Source: Apoderus coryli
Taxonomy: Eukaryota > Arthropoda > Insecta > Coleoptera > Attelabidae
Direction: 5' to 3'
Length of the DNA: 64,000 nt
NCBI GenBank assembly: GCA_911728435.2
Contig: OU452208.1
Location: 9,238,001 to 9,302,000, forward strand
The notes under the pieces are model-generated. The model had not been told where the DNA came from. It saw only the letters and a list, made by a program, of their open reading frames with translations, and ran no database searches. This document shows positions 10,282-19,835 of the stretch, in pieces (position 1 is the first letter of the stretch; each line of letters opens with the position of its first letter). Made by a program: the position numbers and the translations under genes.

Positions 10282-11913
10282 GTGGTAAAACCATTATTGA
10301 AGCCAAAAATCAAAATATATATGGAATTTATACTAAACCAAAAAAATACAAAAACAACTTGGAATACTCTGAAATCTATGAATATTATACGCGACAAAAG
10401 AAATGGTGACAGCTTGCCTCAGAATTTGTTGGATCTGGAAAATATAAACAAGCACTTTACTGATCAGGCAGTTTTGCAGAAAACAGAGGCTCCACTGAGA
10501 TTGTTGGATAAATATGATGACCGTTGTCAACATGCAGGATCATGACTTTGAGTTCTGTGCTGTGGATCGGACAGCGGTTGCGCGGTACTTGAATTCTATA
10601 AAAACGAGTGCTGTCGGACCTGATTTGATTAGTATGAGGATGTTACGGGTGGTTAGTTTTGACCTAATTGATCATCTGACGCATATCATCAATTGCTCAC
10701 TCATGAGCTCTACATTTCCTGAAGGATGGAAACAGGCTAATTTGATTCCACTAGCAAAAATTAAAGAACCTACCGAACTTAAAGATTTGAGCCCAATTAG
10801 TCTTCTTCCAGTGTTATCAAAAATATTGGAAAGGGTAATTTTTGCGCAGATTTCGGATTATGTCCTGAGTAGTGGGTTTCTGAAGCCGAATCAATCTGGG
10901 TTCAGACAGAGGTTTGGTACAGCAACGATCTTGGCGCATATTATGGACGATATTCTAAAAGAGACAGATAATGGAAAAGTCACTGCATTGGTGCTTCTTG
11001 ATTACTCGAAGGCCTTCGACTGTATGGACCCGAATATTCTATGTAGTAAGCTTTATTATTATAATTTTTCGAACAGAGCTGTTAATATGATTAGAAGGTA
11101 TTTGTCCGACCGCCGGCAGCAGATAGTAGTCTTTTCGATATATATTTCGGACTTTTATACAGTCATCGAGAATTGCCACCTGGAGCATTATGTCGACGAT
11201 ACACAGGCCTATACCTCTTTTGAGACAGATGAGAGTAATGTGTCTCAGCATTTATTGAACGCCGATCTGGAGCGTCTTGTACAATTTTCAACGGCACACA
11301 ATTTGAAGCTGAATGCCAGTAAGTCCATTAGTATGTTGTTCGGTCCAAGGGTAAAGAGAGAGGCTGTGCGTAGCAGATTCGAATTTCTAGACAGAGTGAA
11401 GCAAGGAACTTTGGTCTTTGGATGGATGAGGGTCTGCGATTTACAAGTCATGTCAACTGGCTCTGTAGGGCGACTTATCCGATTTTAAAATATCTTTTTC
11501 CTCACCTTCATACTATTAATACTAAAACTAAACTTGGCATTTGTGAAGCGTTGATTGTCTCTAAGGTCTCATATTGTGACACTGTGTATGGTCCGGCCTT
11601 GCTTAAGTTTGATTCAGATCATTACAAGTCCGAGTCTGGTCGGTTCAAGCTTGAAAAGATGAGGGAGATTCATATCATGGGGTTAACACACAAAATTCCA
11701 ACCACTGGGAAACCTATTTATCTATTCAACAAATTTGCAAACGTTACTGCGAGAAACACAAGGCAGGGACAAATGCTTGTTATCCCAAGACATGTTTCAA
11801 ATATGTATAAACGTAGTTTCGTTTATGCAACTTGCAAATATTATAATGCACTGCCCGAGTACCTGAAAAATATTTCTTTATTGAATTTCAAAAAAATACT
11901 CAAGATTAACTGA
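10282..11913 (+). pseudogene. Non-LTR reverse transcriptase, near-complete RT region but broken
   Basis: Three overlapping frames (10282-10545, 10514-11488, 11422-11913) give a linker, an RT domain and a C-terminal tail. The main frame shows GPDLISMRML, then SLMSSTFPEGWKQANLIPLAK, LSPISLLPVLSKILERVI, NQSGFR, VLLDYSKAFDCMDPNIL and HYVDDTQAY (catalytic DD). NLKLNASKS then LFGPR follow. The GVPQG box that should lie between QIVVF and ISDFY (near 11130) is missing, evidently an internal deletion, so the enzyme would be dead even without the frameshifts. The last frame carries SYCDTVYGPALLK and the tail ...YNALPEYLKNISLLNFKKIL. The endonuclease domain is absent (5' truncation). Confidence 0.92.
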
Positions 11914-12237
11914 GGGCTAAAAGGATGACGATCTGTATTGCTCCTGACTTGGATTCATGTGGCTTAATTATTGATTCATTTAAATAATTGTTATGTACGT
12001 AGATAGTAATTTAGGTAATAGGTATATTGAAAATTGGCTATATATTTATGTACATTGTATGTGGAGTAAGAGGCTTATTTTGTTGTATGGCTGTGTATGA
12101 GAATGTTTTGTATGGTTAGGTAGAATAGCGCTCATAGAAGGAATCTCGCCATTTCAATGAATTGTTTTTTTGTGCTATATTTTTGCTATATTTGTGTTAT
12201 TAATTCATTGAATAAAGTCATTATTATTATTATTATT
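11914..12237 (+). mobile_element. 3' UTR and (ATT)n tail of the LINE at 10282
   Basis: Non-coding sequence downstream of the RT stop, ending TTCATTGAATAAAGTC followed by ATTATTATTATTATT (12222-12237). This is an AATAAA-like signal plus a trinucleotide tail, typical of insect LINE 3' ends. Confidence 0.8.
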
Positions 12238-12570
12238 AAAATCGACGTTTCCACCTATTACATCACCTAGTAATTTTGTCACTTTTTCCATAAAGATTGA
12301 ATAAAAATATGATGGAAATAAAAGACGTCTACATCATTTACGCTCCACGTCAGAAATGGATTATTTTGCAAAAATAAAAATATGATATTTGAACACTGGT
12401 ATCAAGGAAAACAAAATTAAAAATAAAACTAAAAATAAAACTAAAAATAAAGAAACCAACAATTATTGGGATGTAGTAGAAATTACAGTATTACAGTCCA
12501 ACACTTCCAAAACTAAATTCATCCCATTCTCAGATGTTAACTAAACTATATTATAACAAAACAAGTGTAA

Positions 12571-13623
12571 TCAATTATCTGCCAGAAATCCACTCAGTAA
12601 TTTCTTAAATAGCTTTAAATTATTTGCCTTCTTAATCTCATTTGGTAGGCCATTGTACGTCCTAGATGCCGAGTTGAGAGGACAATTTAGACCTATGTTT
12701 ATTCTAGCATTTGAAATATATAGATGACCCTCCAACCTTGTACTATAATTATGTATTTCCGCAACATGTGCATTACATTTTTGTATATTGTTTAATATTT
12801 TATAAATTAGTTTACTTTGTTCAAATTTTAATATATTCTGTATTTTATACACCCGAAGTTCCCTATATAGCAATTCTGTATTATATAGAAAATCATAATT
12901 AAATAAAATTTTCAATATTTTGTTTTGTTTCATTTGTATTTCGTTGAGTGTTGTAGGGCAACAAGTTCCCCAAATAGGTATCAAATACCTTATATGGGAT
13001 AAGAAAAAACTATTATAGACACTTAATTTGGTTTTATTAGAAAGATAATTTCGGCATTTGAAGATGTATGGTATAATTGACGTTAGTTTTAAAGTTATAT
13101 TTTTTTTATGTTTTTTCCAATTCAGTAATTCATCTATAAATAATCCCAAATACTTTACACATGACACTTTATTATTAATTTGCAATTTCATAGAACTGAC
13201 AAATTTATTTTTTGGCCTAGAAATCATGTATTTAGTTTTTTTATCAGGATTAATTTTTAATTTATTACCATAAAGCCACCTTACATATCTATTCAGATCT
13301 GTGTTAATCTCTCCTACTAAATGATTTTCGTTTGGACCATAATAAACTAAAACTATGTCGTCTACAAATGTAAAATAAGTTGCCTCTATATTTGAGATTT
13401 TCAGGTTTAATACATATAAAGAATATAAAAGTGGCCCCAGCACAGACCCCTGAGGCACACCATAACTATTATCCAAAGTATCACTAGGATACCCGTTACA
13501 CAGAACAAACTGTTTCCTATTTACTAAAAAAGTCTCAATGACATTCAGAAAGCTACCATGAAACCCCAAATTGTTTATTTTATTTAAGAGTTTATCGAGG
13601 GAGACAACATTAAAACCTTTTTT
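12571..13623 (-). CDS. LINE reverse transcriptase, C-terminal 3/4 of RT plus thumb, intact frame
   Basis: The longest intact frame in the window (the longest run beginning with Met starts at 13569; 332 codons). It begins in the LKKGFNVVSLDKLLNKI segment (the LDLxKAFD box, with the catalytic Asp region degenerate). It then has SYGVPQGSVLGPLLYSLYV, TYFTFVDDIVLVYYG (catalytic VDD), LKINPDKKTKYM, VKYLGLFIDELLNW, YNSFFLSHIRYLIPIWG and a C-terminal NGLPNEIKKANNLKLFKKLL. No endonuclease domain is present and the 5' RT boxes are decayed, so it is a fragment. The open frame suggests moderate age. No ATG is needed for such a fragment; 13569 is not argued to be a real start. Confidence 0.93.
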   Translation of the reverse strand, partial: KKGFNVVSLDKLLNKINNLGFHGSFLNVIETFLVNRKQFVLCNGYPSDTLDNSYGVPQGSVLGPLLYSLYVLNLKISNIEATYFTFVDDIVLVYYGPNENHLVGEINTDLNRYVRWLYGNKLKINPDKKTKYMISRPKNKFVSSMKLQINNKVSCVKYLGLFIDELLNWKKHKKNITLKLTSIIPYIFKCRNYLSNKTKLSVYNSFFLSHIRYLIPIWGTCCPTTLNEIQMKQNKILKILFNYDFLYNTELLYRELRVYKIQNILKFEQSKLIYKILNNIQKCNAHVAEIHNYSTRLEGHLYISNARINIGLNCPLNSASRTYNGLPNEIKKANNLKLFKKLLSGFLADN

Positions 13624-13636
13624 AAGGTCTATAAAT
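13624..13636. repeat. Target-site duplication, left copy (RNase H LINE insert)
   Basis: AAGGTCTATAAAT, identical to 14328-14340. The two copies bracket the insert 13637-14327 and lie in the coding sequence of the host LINE. Confidence 0.92.
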
Positions 13637-14327
13637 AATAACCAAACTGGTATGGGAATGCCAAACAGAACTTAGGGCCTTGGCGGACCACAATAGGGTT
13701 AATCTAGTGTGGGTCCCGGGGCACTCGGGAATAGAAGGCAACGAGAGAGCGGATTGGCTGACTAGACACGCCTCTGAAACCACATATACTGGCACGGAAC
13801 CTGCGCTGGGCTTGTCTAAAAGAACGGCTGGGGAACTCCTCAAGTGCTGGGCCAAAAGCGAGCAACAGAGATATTGGGAACATATTCCCAAGCAGGAGCA
13901 TGGGAAGAGGTTTATACCTGGTGCAGCAACAAAACGCACTGAAAAACTGCTATCATTAAGCAGGAGTCAGATACGAATAACTATGGGACTCCTTACTGGG
14001 CATTGCGCTCTGAGAGACCATCTAAATAAGATGGGGCTGTACAATGGGGACCTGCAATGCAGATTGTGTAATGGGGCAGTTGAAACAGCTTACCATGTAA
14101 TATGTGAGTGTGTAGTTCTACAACCAAGACGACACGCTATTTTTGGGCATGCGCTGATTGCGCCAGCAGATATTGACACCCAACACTTAACTGAACTCCA
14201 CAAGTTAGTGGAGGGTACAGGGCTGCTGGATTGGGTGGAATAATATACGGGGATTTTCACAATAAGCCCATGAGGCTGCAGTGAAACCGGGGACTAAAGT
14301 CGTACGGACCCTTTCAAAAAAAAAAAA
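13637..14327 (+). mobile_element. 5'-truncated RNase H-bearing LINE, copy 1
   Basis: A plus-strand insert into a minus-strand LINE, with a 13-bp target-site duplication and a terminal A-run (14316-14329). The frame is open from the left edge: LVWECQTELRALADHNRVN leads into VNLVWVPGHSGIEGNERADW, the last conserved blocks of an RNase H domain (His-Ser-Gly...Asn-Glu-x-Ala-Asp). The Met at 13680 is internal. A Cys/His zinc-binding motif follows: C-x2-C-x7-H-x4-C in CRLCNGAVETAYHVICEC. The stop is at 14241-14243. The 3' UTR includes GGCTGCAGTGAAACCGGGGA and GTCGTACGGACCCTTTC. RNase H plus a C-terminal CCHC motif fits I/LOA/R1-like LINEs. RT and endonuclease are absent. Confidence 0.93.
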
Positions 14328-14340
14328 AAGGTCTATAAAT
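14328..14340. repeat. Target-site duplication, right copy (RNase H LINE insert)
   Basis: AAGGTCTATAAAT, matching 13624-13636, directly after the A-tail. Confidence 0.92.
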
Positions 14341-14487
14341 TCAAATTTGTCTGTCTGTTTTAGATATAATTGATATTTTTAAATTAGCATCTAGTGATCG
14401 TGAGCATTGCTCTCGCACGACCATGTTGAGGTGGCTGGCACACATGTGCAAGAACACACCTGTCTCACAGTCCGTATGGACTGTTTT

Positions 14488-14547
14488 CCTACGTTATATG
14501 GCTTCCTTGCCATACTGATGAGAGCACCATGAGCTCGAAAACTATGG
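14488..14547 (+). ncRNA. Hammerhead ribozyme, type III, plus strand
   Basis: The conserved core is CTGATGA (14515-14521) and GAAA (14537-14540). Stem I is a perfect closed hairpin, TATGGC (14497-14502) with GCCATA (14509-14514), loop TTCCTT. Stem II is GAGC (14522-14525) with GCTC (14533-14536). Stem III is open: GTT (14493-14495) pairs with AAC (14540-14542), then a 3x3 internal loop, then CC with GG (14488-14489, 14546-14547). The predicted cleavage site is after A14496 (NUH = UUA). All invariant core positions are present. The weak stem III could lower activity. Confidence 0.8.
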
Positions 14548-14606
14548 ATGGATGCGTGTGCACGAATCGTGCGCAATCGCACGATACAATCGTGCAATCC
14601 GCTCCT

Positions 14607-14657
14607 CCTGTTTCGACCTCGATTGGTCTCATCAGCAGCGGAACACCGCTGGACAGG
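14607..14657 (-). ncRNA. Hammerhead ribozyme, type III, minus strand
   Basis: Read on the minus strand: stem III 5' side CCTGT (14657-14653), cleavage triplet GTC ending at 14652, and closed stem I CAGCGG (14651-14646) / loop TGTT / CCGCTG (14641-14636). Then core CTGATGA (14635-14629), stem II GACC (14628-14625) / loop of 6 / GGTC (14618-14615), GAAA (14614-14611), and stem III 3' side ACAGG (14611-14607). Every helix is perfectly paired and every invariant core base is present, with the preferred GUC cleavage triplet. The strongest ribozyme prediction in the window. Confidence 0.92.
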
Positions 14658-14765
14658 GCATCTTTTGTATTAGATATTTTTAAAGACTTTGCTTATTTGC
14701 TTCACAATGATCATTGAACAGTCAAAATCGAGAATTTTTTGTATCGGTACCAGATTTCCTTGACA

Positions 14766-16349
14766 ATATCTATTGGAAATTTAATTTAAAATTGTTATTT
14801 TGTAGAATAATAATAAAAAAAAAACTGGCTGGCACAGAAATCCATAAAAATATTTATAGGTCAAATAAATACTGTAACTAAATACACATTAATAACATCA
14901 TAAAAAATACGGCAAACATCTTGAAAATAACTCGATATTCCATAAATAGTCGTCAAGCTGCATGAATATGTCTTCGGTGAAATTAACGATTTGCCATTAT
15001 AGAATTTTTAAAATATGATTTACTAATAGCAAATACAGGGCCCGATCAAAAATATGACTACAATGTTCTACAAAAATTTTTCGTCTGGCGTAGATGGAAA
15101 ACTGTACCTTAGTTGACAAATTTTGAATGTAAACCAAATTTCCGGTATTTATAAATTTGTAGACCAATTGGATTGGTCAGACGGTACGTCGCTAAGTAGT
15201 CAAAATTTAAATTCCTTTGCTCTTGATAGTTAATGAACTCGCTTATCTCATTTATGCCACTTCTGTTCTGCATTATTTTAAACACACCTGGTCACTATAT
15301 AATGTTAAATTTGCTAATGCCGCTTGTAAAACTGCAAGGAAGATTCGTCGGAACAGTTTGGCCTTGACTTATGTTATTATTTGTTTTGTACGTATTCGTA
15401 TTTGTTGTCCTTATTTTTTTTATGGGAATTTAAGCATATGAACTTGATTTGTATCTTAAAACATCATCATTATCCGACAACTATTGATAATAATCGGTGT
15501 GATGACAATGAAAGTACAATAATTTTTATAATAATGTTGCAAGGCATAATAAAACCTAACGACTTTAATCACGAAAGTTTTTATGTCTTTGAGAAAGCCG
15601 AATGTTCGGGCAATTTAATGCTTCACGACGAAATTACTTAATTATGATTTGATTTTTTATGTTTTTTTTTATTTGGTAAAATCTGTTAGGGCTCTCCATA
15701 TCATGTACAATAGGTATTAGTTGCATGAAAAAAAAACGTTCATAATTTTCACCGGAAATACTTGTTTTGGGTCATTTTAGAGGCAAACAAACATTTTTTA
15801 AGGCTCAATGCACAAATTTGGTATAAAAATACTATTACGCATGACGAGGAACTGATTACATTTAGGGACTCCTAGGGCGGAGGTGAAGAGTAAAAAAGAG
15901 GGTTTGAATAAAAAAACATCATATTTTTGCTGAACTGAATGGAAAAACTGCGTAATTTCTTTGTGCTAACAGAACTACGCCTGAAAAATCAGTGATATAC
16001 AATTAATGTATACAGGGCATCCGTAATTAACTTGAAGAGGAACCAAAATCTTTAAATATGTTTATAGATAAAATTAAAGAAATTAATAATGTTAATATGC
16101 ATATAGGCTGTTCATAAATACAAAAAATAAAATAAAAATAGGTATTTCTATTTTGTTTAGATTTAACGGGTAAAACAAACATTGTTTTAAGTAAAACATT
16201 TTGAATACTTTATGATTTTCTGAGTTTTACTACTTTAACATTTATTGTTTGAAGATTTAAAGAAAATGCAAAACGCTGAGACTGATATTGGTGGTAACGT
16301 TGATTTACATAGAATTGTTTCAAGTATGGTAGCCGTCATCAGACAGACT
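14766..16349. other. AT-rich spacer, nothing recognised
   Basis: Several short frames (15217-15641) show no family features that I recognise. No repeats or RNA folds that I could support. Confidence 0.5.
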
Positions 16350-16362
16350 AAGTCACTGCCAA
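16350..16362. repeat. Target-site duplication, left copy (RNase H LINE copy 2)
   Basis: AAGTCACTGCCAA, identical to 16782-16794 beyond the A-tail of the insert. Confidence 0.93.
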
Positions 16363-16781
16363 AAGAGGCTTATACCTGGTGCCGCAACAAAACGCACTGA
16401 AAAACTGCTATCATTAAGCAGGAGTCAGATGCGAATAACTATGGGACTCCTTACTGGGCATTGCGCTCTGAGAGACCACCTAAATAAGATGGGGCTGTAC
16501 AATGGGGACCTGCAATGCAGATTGTGTAATGGGGCAGTTGAAACAGCTTACCATGTAATATGTGAGTGTGTAGTTCTACAACGAAGAAGACACGCTATCT
16601 TTGGGCATTCGCTGATTGCGCCAGCAGATATTGACACCCAACACATAACTGAACTCCACAAGTTAGTGGAGGGTACAGGGCTGCTGGATTGGGTGGCATA
16701 ATATACGGGGATTTTTCACAATAAGCCCATGAGGCTGCAGTGAAACCGGGGACTTAAGTCGTACGGACCCTTTCAAAAAAA
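16363..16781 (+). mobile_element. 5'-truncated RNase H LINE, copy 2 (C-terminal zinc-motif part)
   Basis: A 419-bp insert, nearly identical to the last part of 13637-14327, but truncated further so the RNase H domain is gone. The frame 16429-16701 keeps CALRDHLNKMGLYNGDLQCR and the CCHC motif, ending GLLDWVA where copy 1 has GLLDWVE. The same 3' UTR and A-tail follow. A 13-bp target-site duplication and an A-run mark it as a TPRT product. The very low divergence between copies suggests the family was active recently. Confidence 0.94.
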
Positions 16782-16794
16782 AAGTCACTGCCAA
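16782..16794. repeat. Target-site duplication, right copy (RNase H LINE copy 2)
   Basis: AAGTCACTGCCAA, matching 16350-16362. Confidence 0.93.
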
Positions 16795-17530
16795 GCTAAC
16801 GGACTTTTATCGACTCTAAATAATTTTAAATTTACAAATCAAACGTTTTCATATTGAAAAACATACTCCTATAGGAGACATTTTTGAATGACATTCCTAA
16901 TATATTTGTTTGTAGTTTATTTAATGCTTTTTTGTTGTATAAACTAAGCTTTAATTCATTTGTTTGCATTATCAATGAAAACTTCCAGATTCTTTTCTTC
17001 TCGTTTACAGAAAATATGTTGTCAAAACATAATTCTTTAAATATTCATAAATAATTTAAAACCAGACGTGACAATATCCAATTTCATTTATGTTAAACAC
17101 GACAACACCTGTTGTTGTTGGAAATTTATGCTAACTACCAGTTCTATCATAAACACGCTGCTTATGTCCCATTGTCCCCGTAATGCCATTAAATATATTC
17201 AAAATAATAGGCCTCCAAAATGGTTATACTCGTCGTAGTATTAATACTAAAAAGGCGCCTCAAAAACGGTCGCTTTCGGCTTTGGGATTATAACACGTAG
17301 GACTATTTTCCACATATCATTAACCACCTTCCACTAGATATTTCTCACATATAAAATATAATGAAACGTCTATCTATATATAGGTAGTCTACAAATAGGG
17401 TATTAGGTTAAGAGTAAGTGTTTAGGGATTCGTGTCGCGCATTCTCGTTCATATAAAGTCTCTGAATTGCAGATTTCCGATAGACGAAGCTGTTTCTTAT
17501 GTTCATATAATCTCTTCTACATATTGATAA
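16795..17530. other. Spacer, nothing recognised
   Basis: AT-rich with no supported features. Confidence 0.5.
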
Positions 17531-17533
17531 TTC

Positions 17534-17880
17534 CTATATTAATGGCCATTCAGTAAGTTCGAAGCCCAAGTCATTCAATTTGGCCATAGTTTTTATCGAT
17601 TTGTGAGAAGGTGCATTGTCTTGGTGAAACAACACTGTTTTGTTTTGCAAATGTGGTCGTTTCTTTGCGATTTTAGCCTTAATCGTGCACAGTAATAGGC
17701 GCTGTTGATAGTGGTTCCTTTTTGAAGGTAGTCGATGAATATTATTCCGTTCGCATCCCAAAATACAGACGCCATCATCTTACCGGCCGACTGTTGCGTC
17801 TTTGCTCGCTTTGGATTCGGTTAGTCGATTGCTGTCTACTCACCTTCCCTCCCGTATTTACAACAGTTCCAGCTGGATCA
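17534..17880 (-). pseudogene. Mariner transposase catalytic fragment
   Basis: The minus-strand frames join as KASKDATVGR (the KRAKTQQSAGK segment), ASVFWDANGIIFIDYLQKGT, KIAKKRPHLQNKTVLF, HQDNAPSHKS and MAKLNDLGFEL. These are the middle and the second catalytic-Asp block (HQDNAPSH) of a mariner transposase. One frameshift lies near 17700-17780. The N-terminal helix-turn-helix and the last catalytic block (SPDLAPSD) are absent; the homology stops at 17534. Confidence 0.9.
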
Positions 17881-19690
17881 GTCGAAGGTTTCTGCCAAAA
17901 AATAAACTAATAACTGTTTTATATGCAAAGAGCTTACACTTTTCGGTGTGAAAACCAGGTTCACTCAAAATAGATATATGTTTTTCAACAGTGTATGTTC
18001 ATTTGTTGGTATTATCGTCAACAATCGTATGGTCCTTTCGAAGAACACTCCTAATATCGACATTTCACCTGATACATTATACCAATGGCTATTGACTACC
18101 TTTGTAGAACTTTTAGACAATATTCCTATTTCCTTGCCCGCTATCTTAGGGGCCGCGAGACCAGCATGGGCTGTATCTCGAAAAAATAACTTTAGTCTCG
18201 ATCTCGGTCTCGTAAAGTCTCGGTCTCGGTTATTATACACAACCACCGAATAGAGACCTAAAAGATGCTGAGGCAGTTATGTTTTCTCAAGCTCTTTTAA
18301 ATTTGGAGGATAATTTTCAGTTATCTAAAGGCAAATTTTGACATTAATGTCATCTTGATTGCGAAAAAAAATATATTTTCGGTCCACCATACTGTGCATA
18401 TGGAATAACTGAGATCCTTGAGAATTTCGTGGTTTAATTAAAGTTTTTAGAACAAACAAGGACTAGAGACCAGTCAATGTGTAACTCTGGTACACTGCAT
18501 GGGAGCCCTGAGACGTATTGTGTAGATTTATAAATAAATGATTCGAAACCCGATTTACCACTTCTTTAGGCGCCCTCGTAATTCAATGATATATTGAGGA
18601 TCTTGTACTTTTACCTGCATATAATGATTTATATAGCATAAATCGATTACACAGATATGATCTTAAAAACATCATTATCACTTAGGTAAGGATATAATAA
18701 GAAGAAAAAAAAACAGAACTCATAAATTCCTAAGAGAGACATACGAGCGCTAATAATTTAAATTTTTCATGTCCAAGCAAAAGTAGAAGAAAAAAATGTC
18801 GAGAGAAGCCAATTTGGTAGCATTTCGCTTAAGGCAACCAAGGCTGGATATCGTGCCTCTGAGTTCAATTCGAATTCGAAAAAATGATTACCGTATATGA
18901 AGTAAAAAAATTGAAATCACAAAACCTACCATTACGCATGCAGATGCCGATAATGTATATTTGATATAGGATAAGCTTCATATCAGATCGATCGATTGGT
19001 ACCATTACTCTTGTAAATACAATTAGGATCTCAATTAGAAACATAAACTAACTATTTTTATTTATTTTGTCTCTAGGAAATATTCACAGTTTGGTTACCT
19101 CAACATACAGACTCTCAAAATTCTAAGGGTAGTTGAATATTTTAGATAAATCAATTTTCTTCACAGATTGGCCCACAAAGTGACAGGTTGGTCGCAAGGT
19201 ACTCTTGTGTGACCTACTAATAAGTCAATTTTCTCAAATTGAACACCTTTCTATTTAGGGATAGGATCATCATACTATTTGAAAGGAAATTTGATTGTTC
19301 AATATAAAACTCGAAGTCCATTTTCAACTATTTCTGTTTATATATGCCTATATTATCGTCCCGAAATTTATTGAAATTTTTCTATTAACTGATTACCTAC
19401 TTATTAACAATAAGAAAAAAAAAAATAATTGTATTATACAATAATTGATACATATAGGCATTATTATAATAACCAAAAGAATCCTCAAATTAATATAATG
19501 AGAAAAACGAAGAAACGCAGAACCGAAGCAAAAATAATTAACAAATTTCAACCATTTAACTATATAATTTTATTTTATTAATTTAACATTCAATTTATTT
19601 CCAACAAAGTGATGTGTATAAACGTTTAAATCAATGTAAAAAACTCTCTATTAATGTTTATATGAAGTACGACCCTCACATGTAACAATA
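17881..19690. other. Spacer with a short CTCGGT-type simple repeat
   Basis: Mostly unremarkable. 18176-18232 has a degenerate repeat of TCTCG(G/A)T units (TAGTCTCGATCTCGGTCTCG ...). No coding frame recognised. Confidence 0.55.
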
Positions 19691-19702
19691 TTTTATAAGT
19701 TT

Positions 19703-19761
19703 CCTTAAGCCACTGATGATGGACGTGTAGTCCGAAACATGTCTGGCATTTAAAAACAAGG
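19703..19761 (+). ncRNA. Hammerhead ribozyme, type I (Penelope-like family)
   Basis: Core CTGATGA (19713-19719) and GAAAC (19734-19738). Stem II is GGAC (19721-19724) with GTCC (19730-19733), loop GTGTA. A minimal palindromic stem III ACATGT (19737-19742) precedes the cleavage site after C19743 (GUC). Stem I is GCCA (19709-19712) with TGGC (19744-19747), with a distal CCTT/AAGG helix (19703-19706, 19758-19761) beyond an internal loop. A tiny self-complementary stem III is typical of animal retroelement hammerheads, including Penelope-like elements, which are thought to act as dimers. All core bases are intact. Confidence 0.88.
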
Positions 19762-19835
19762 TTTTAACGTATATATAAATCATTTTGTGGAGTAGATGTC
19801 GTTTTTATTCAGATCATAATATTCACTCCTCGATA
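19762..19835 (+). repeat. Sequence downstream of the hammerhead, shared with other copies
   Basis: ATATAAATCATTTTGTGGAG followed by a GATGTCG...TTTTTATT segment (19771-19809). It resembles the sequence after the hammerheads at 39060 (AGTTTGTGGAGGTGACGTTG) and 34381 minus (TTTTTGTGGAGATTTGAC). This marks one retroelement family, not scattered chance motifs. Confidence 0.65.

Larger units (their letters stand above)
14384..14672. mobile_element. 289-bp structured insert with opposite-strand hammerhead ribozymes
   Basis: The insert is flanked by the 12-bp direct repeat GATATTTTTAAA (14372-14383 and 14673-14684) and splits the minus-strand LINE. It is much richer in GC and hairpins than its surroundings. 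Examples are CAGTCC/GGACTG (14468-14483), GCACGA/TCGTGC (14560-14572), GCACGAT/ATCGTGC (14579-14595), and a stem near 14399-14420. It contains two hammerhead folds of opposite polarity (separate entries). It has no terminal inverted repeat, no poly(A) and no coding frame of note. The TTTTT/AAA-containing duplicated site suits insertion by a LINE-type endonuclease. Candidate explanations are a DNA copy of a viroid-like circular RNA or a retrozyme-type non-autonomous retroelement. Confidence 0.8.
12411..14765 (-). mobile_element. Minus-strand LINE interrupted by two later insertions
   Basis: The element runs right to left: a decayed RT start at about 14765-14685 (KSGTDTKN-like box), a short piece 14371-14341 (QTDKFEFIDL), the coding block 13623-12571, a 3' UTR, and a tail of (AAATAAAACTA)n at about 12411-12460. 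The pieces are split by inserts at 13637-14327 and 14384-14672, each with duplicated target sequence. The ends of the split join in sequence: ...KFEFIDL before the insert and IDLKKGFNVV after it. Confidence 0.85.

Noticed and set aside
13622..13939. 105-codon minus-strand frame
   Set aside because: It is antisense to the RNase H region of the LINE insert and has no motifs of its own.
17948..18253. 101-codon plus and 93-codon minus frames over the TCTCGG repeat
   Set aside because: The C-terminal part is translated simple repeat; no family features.
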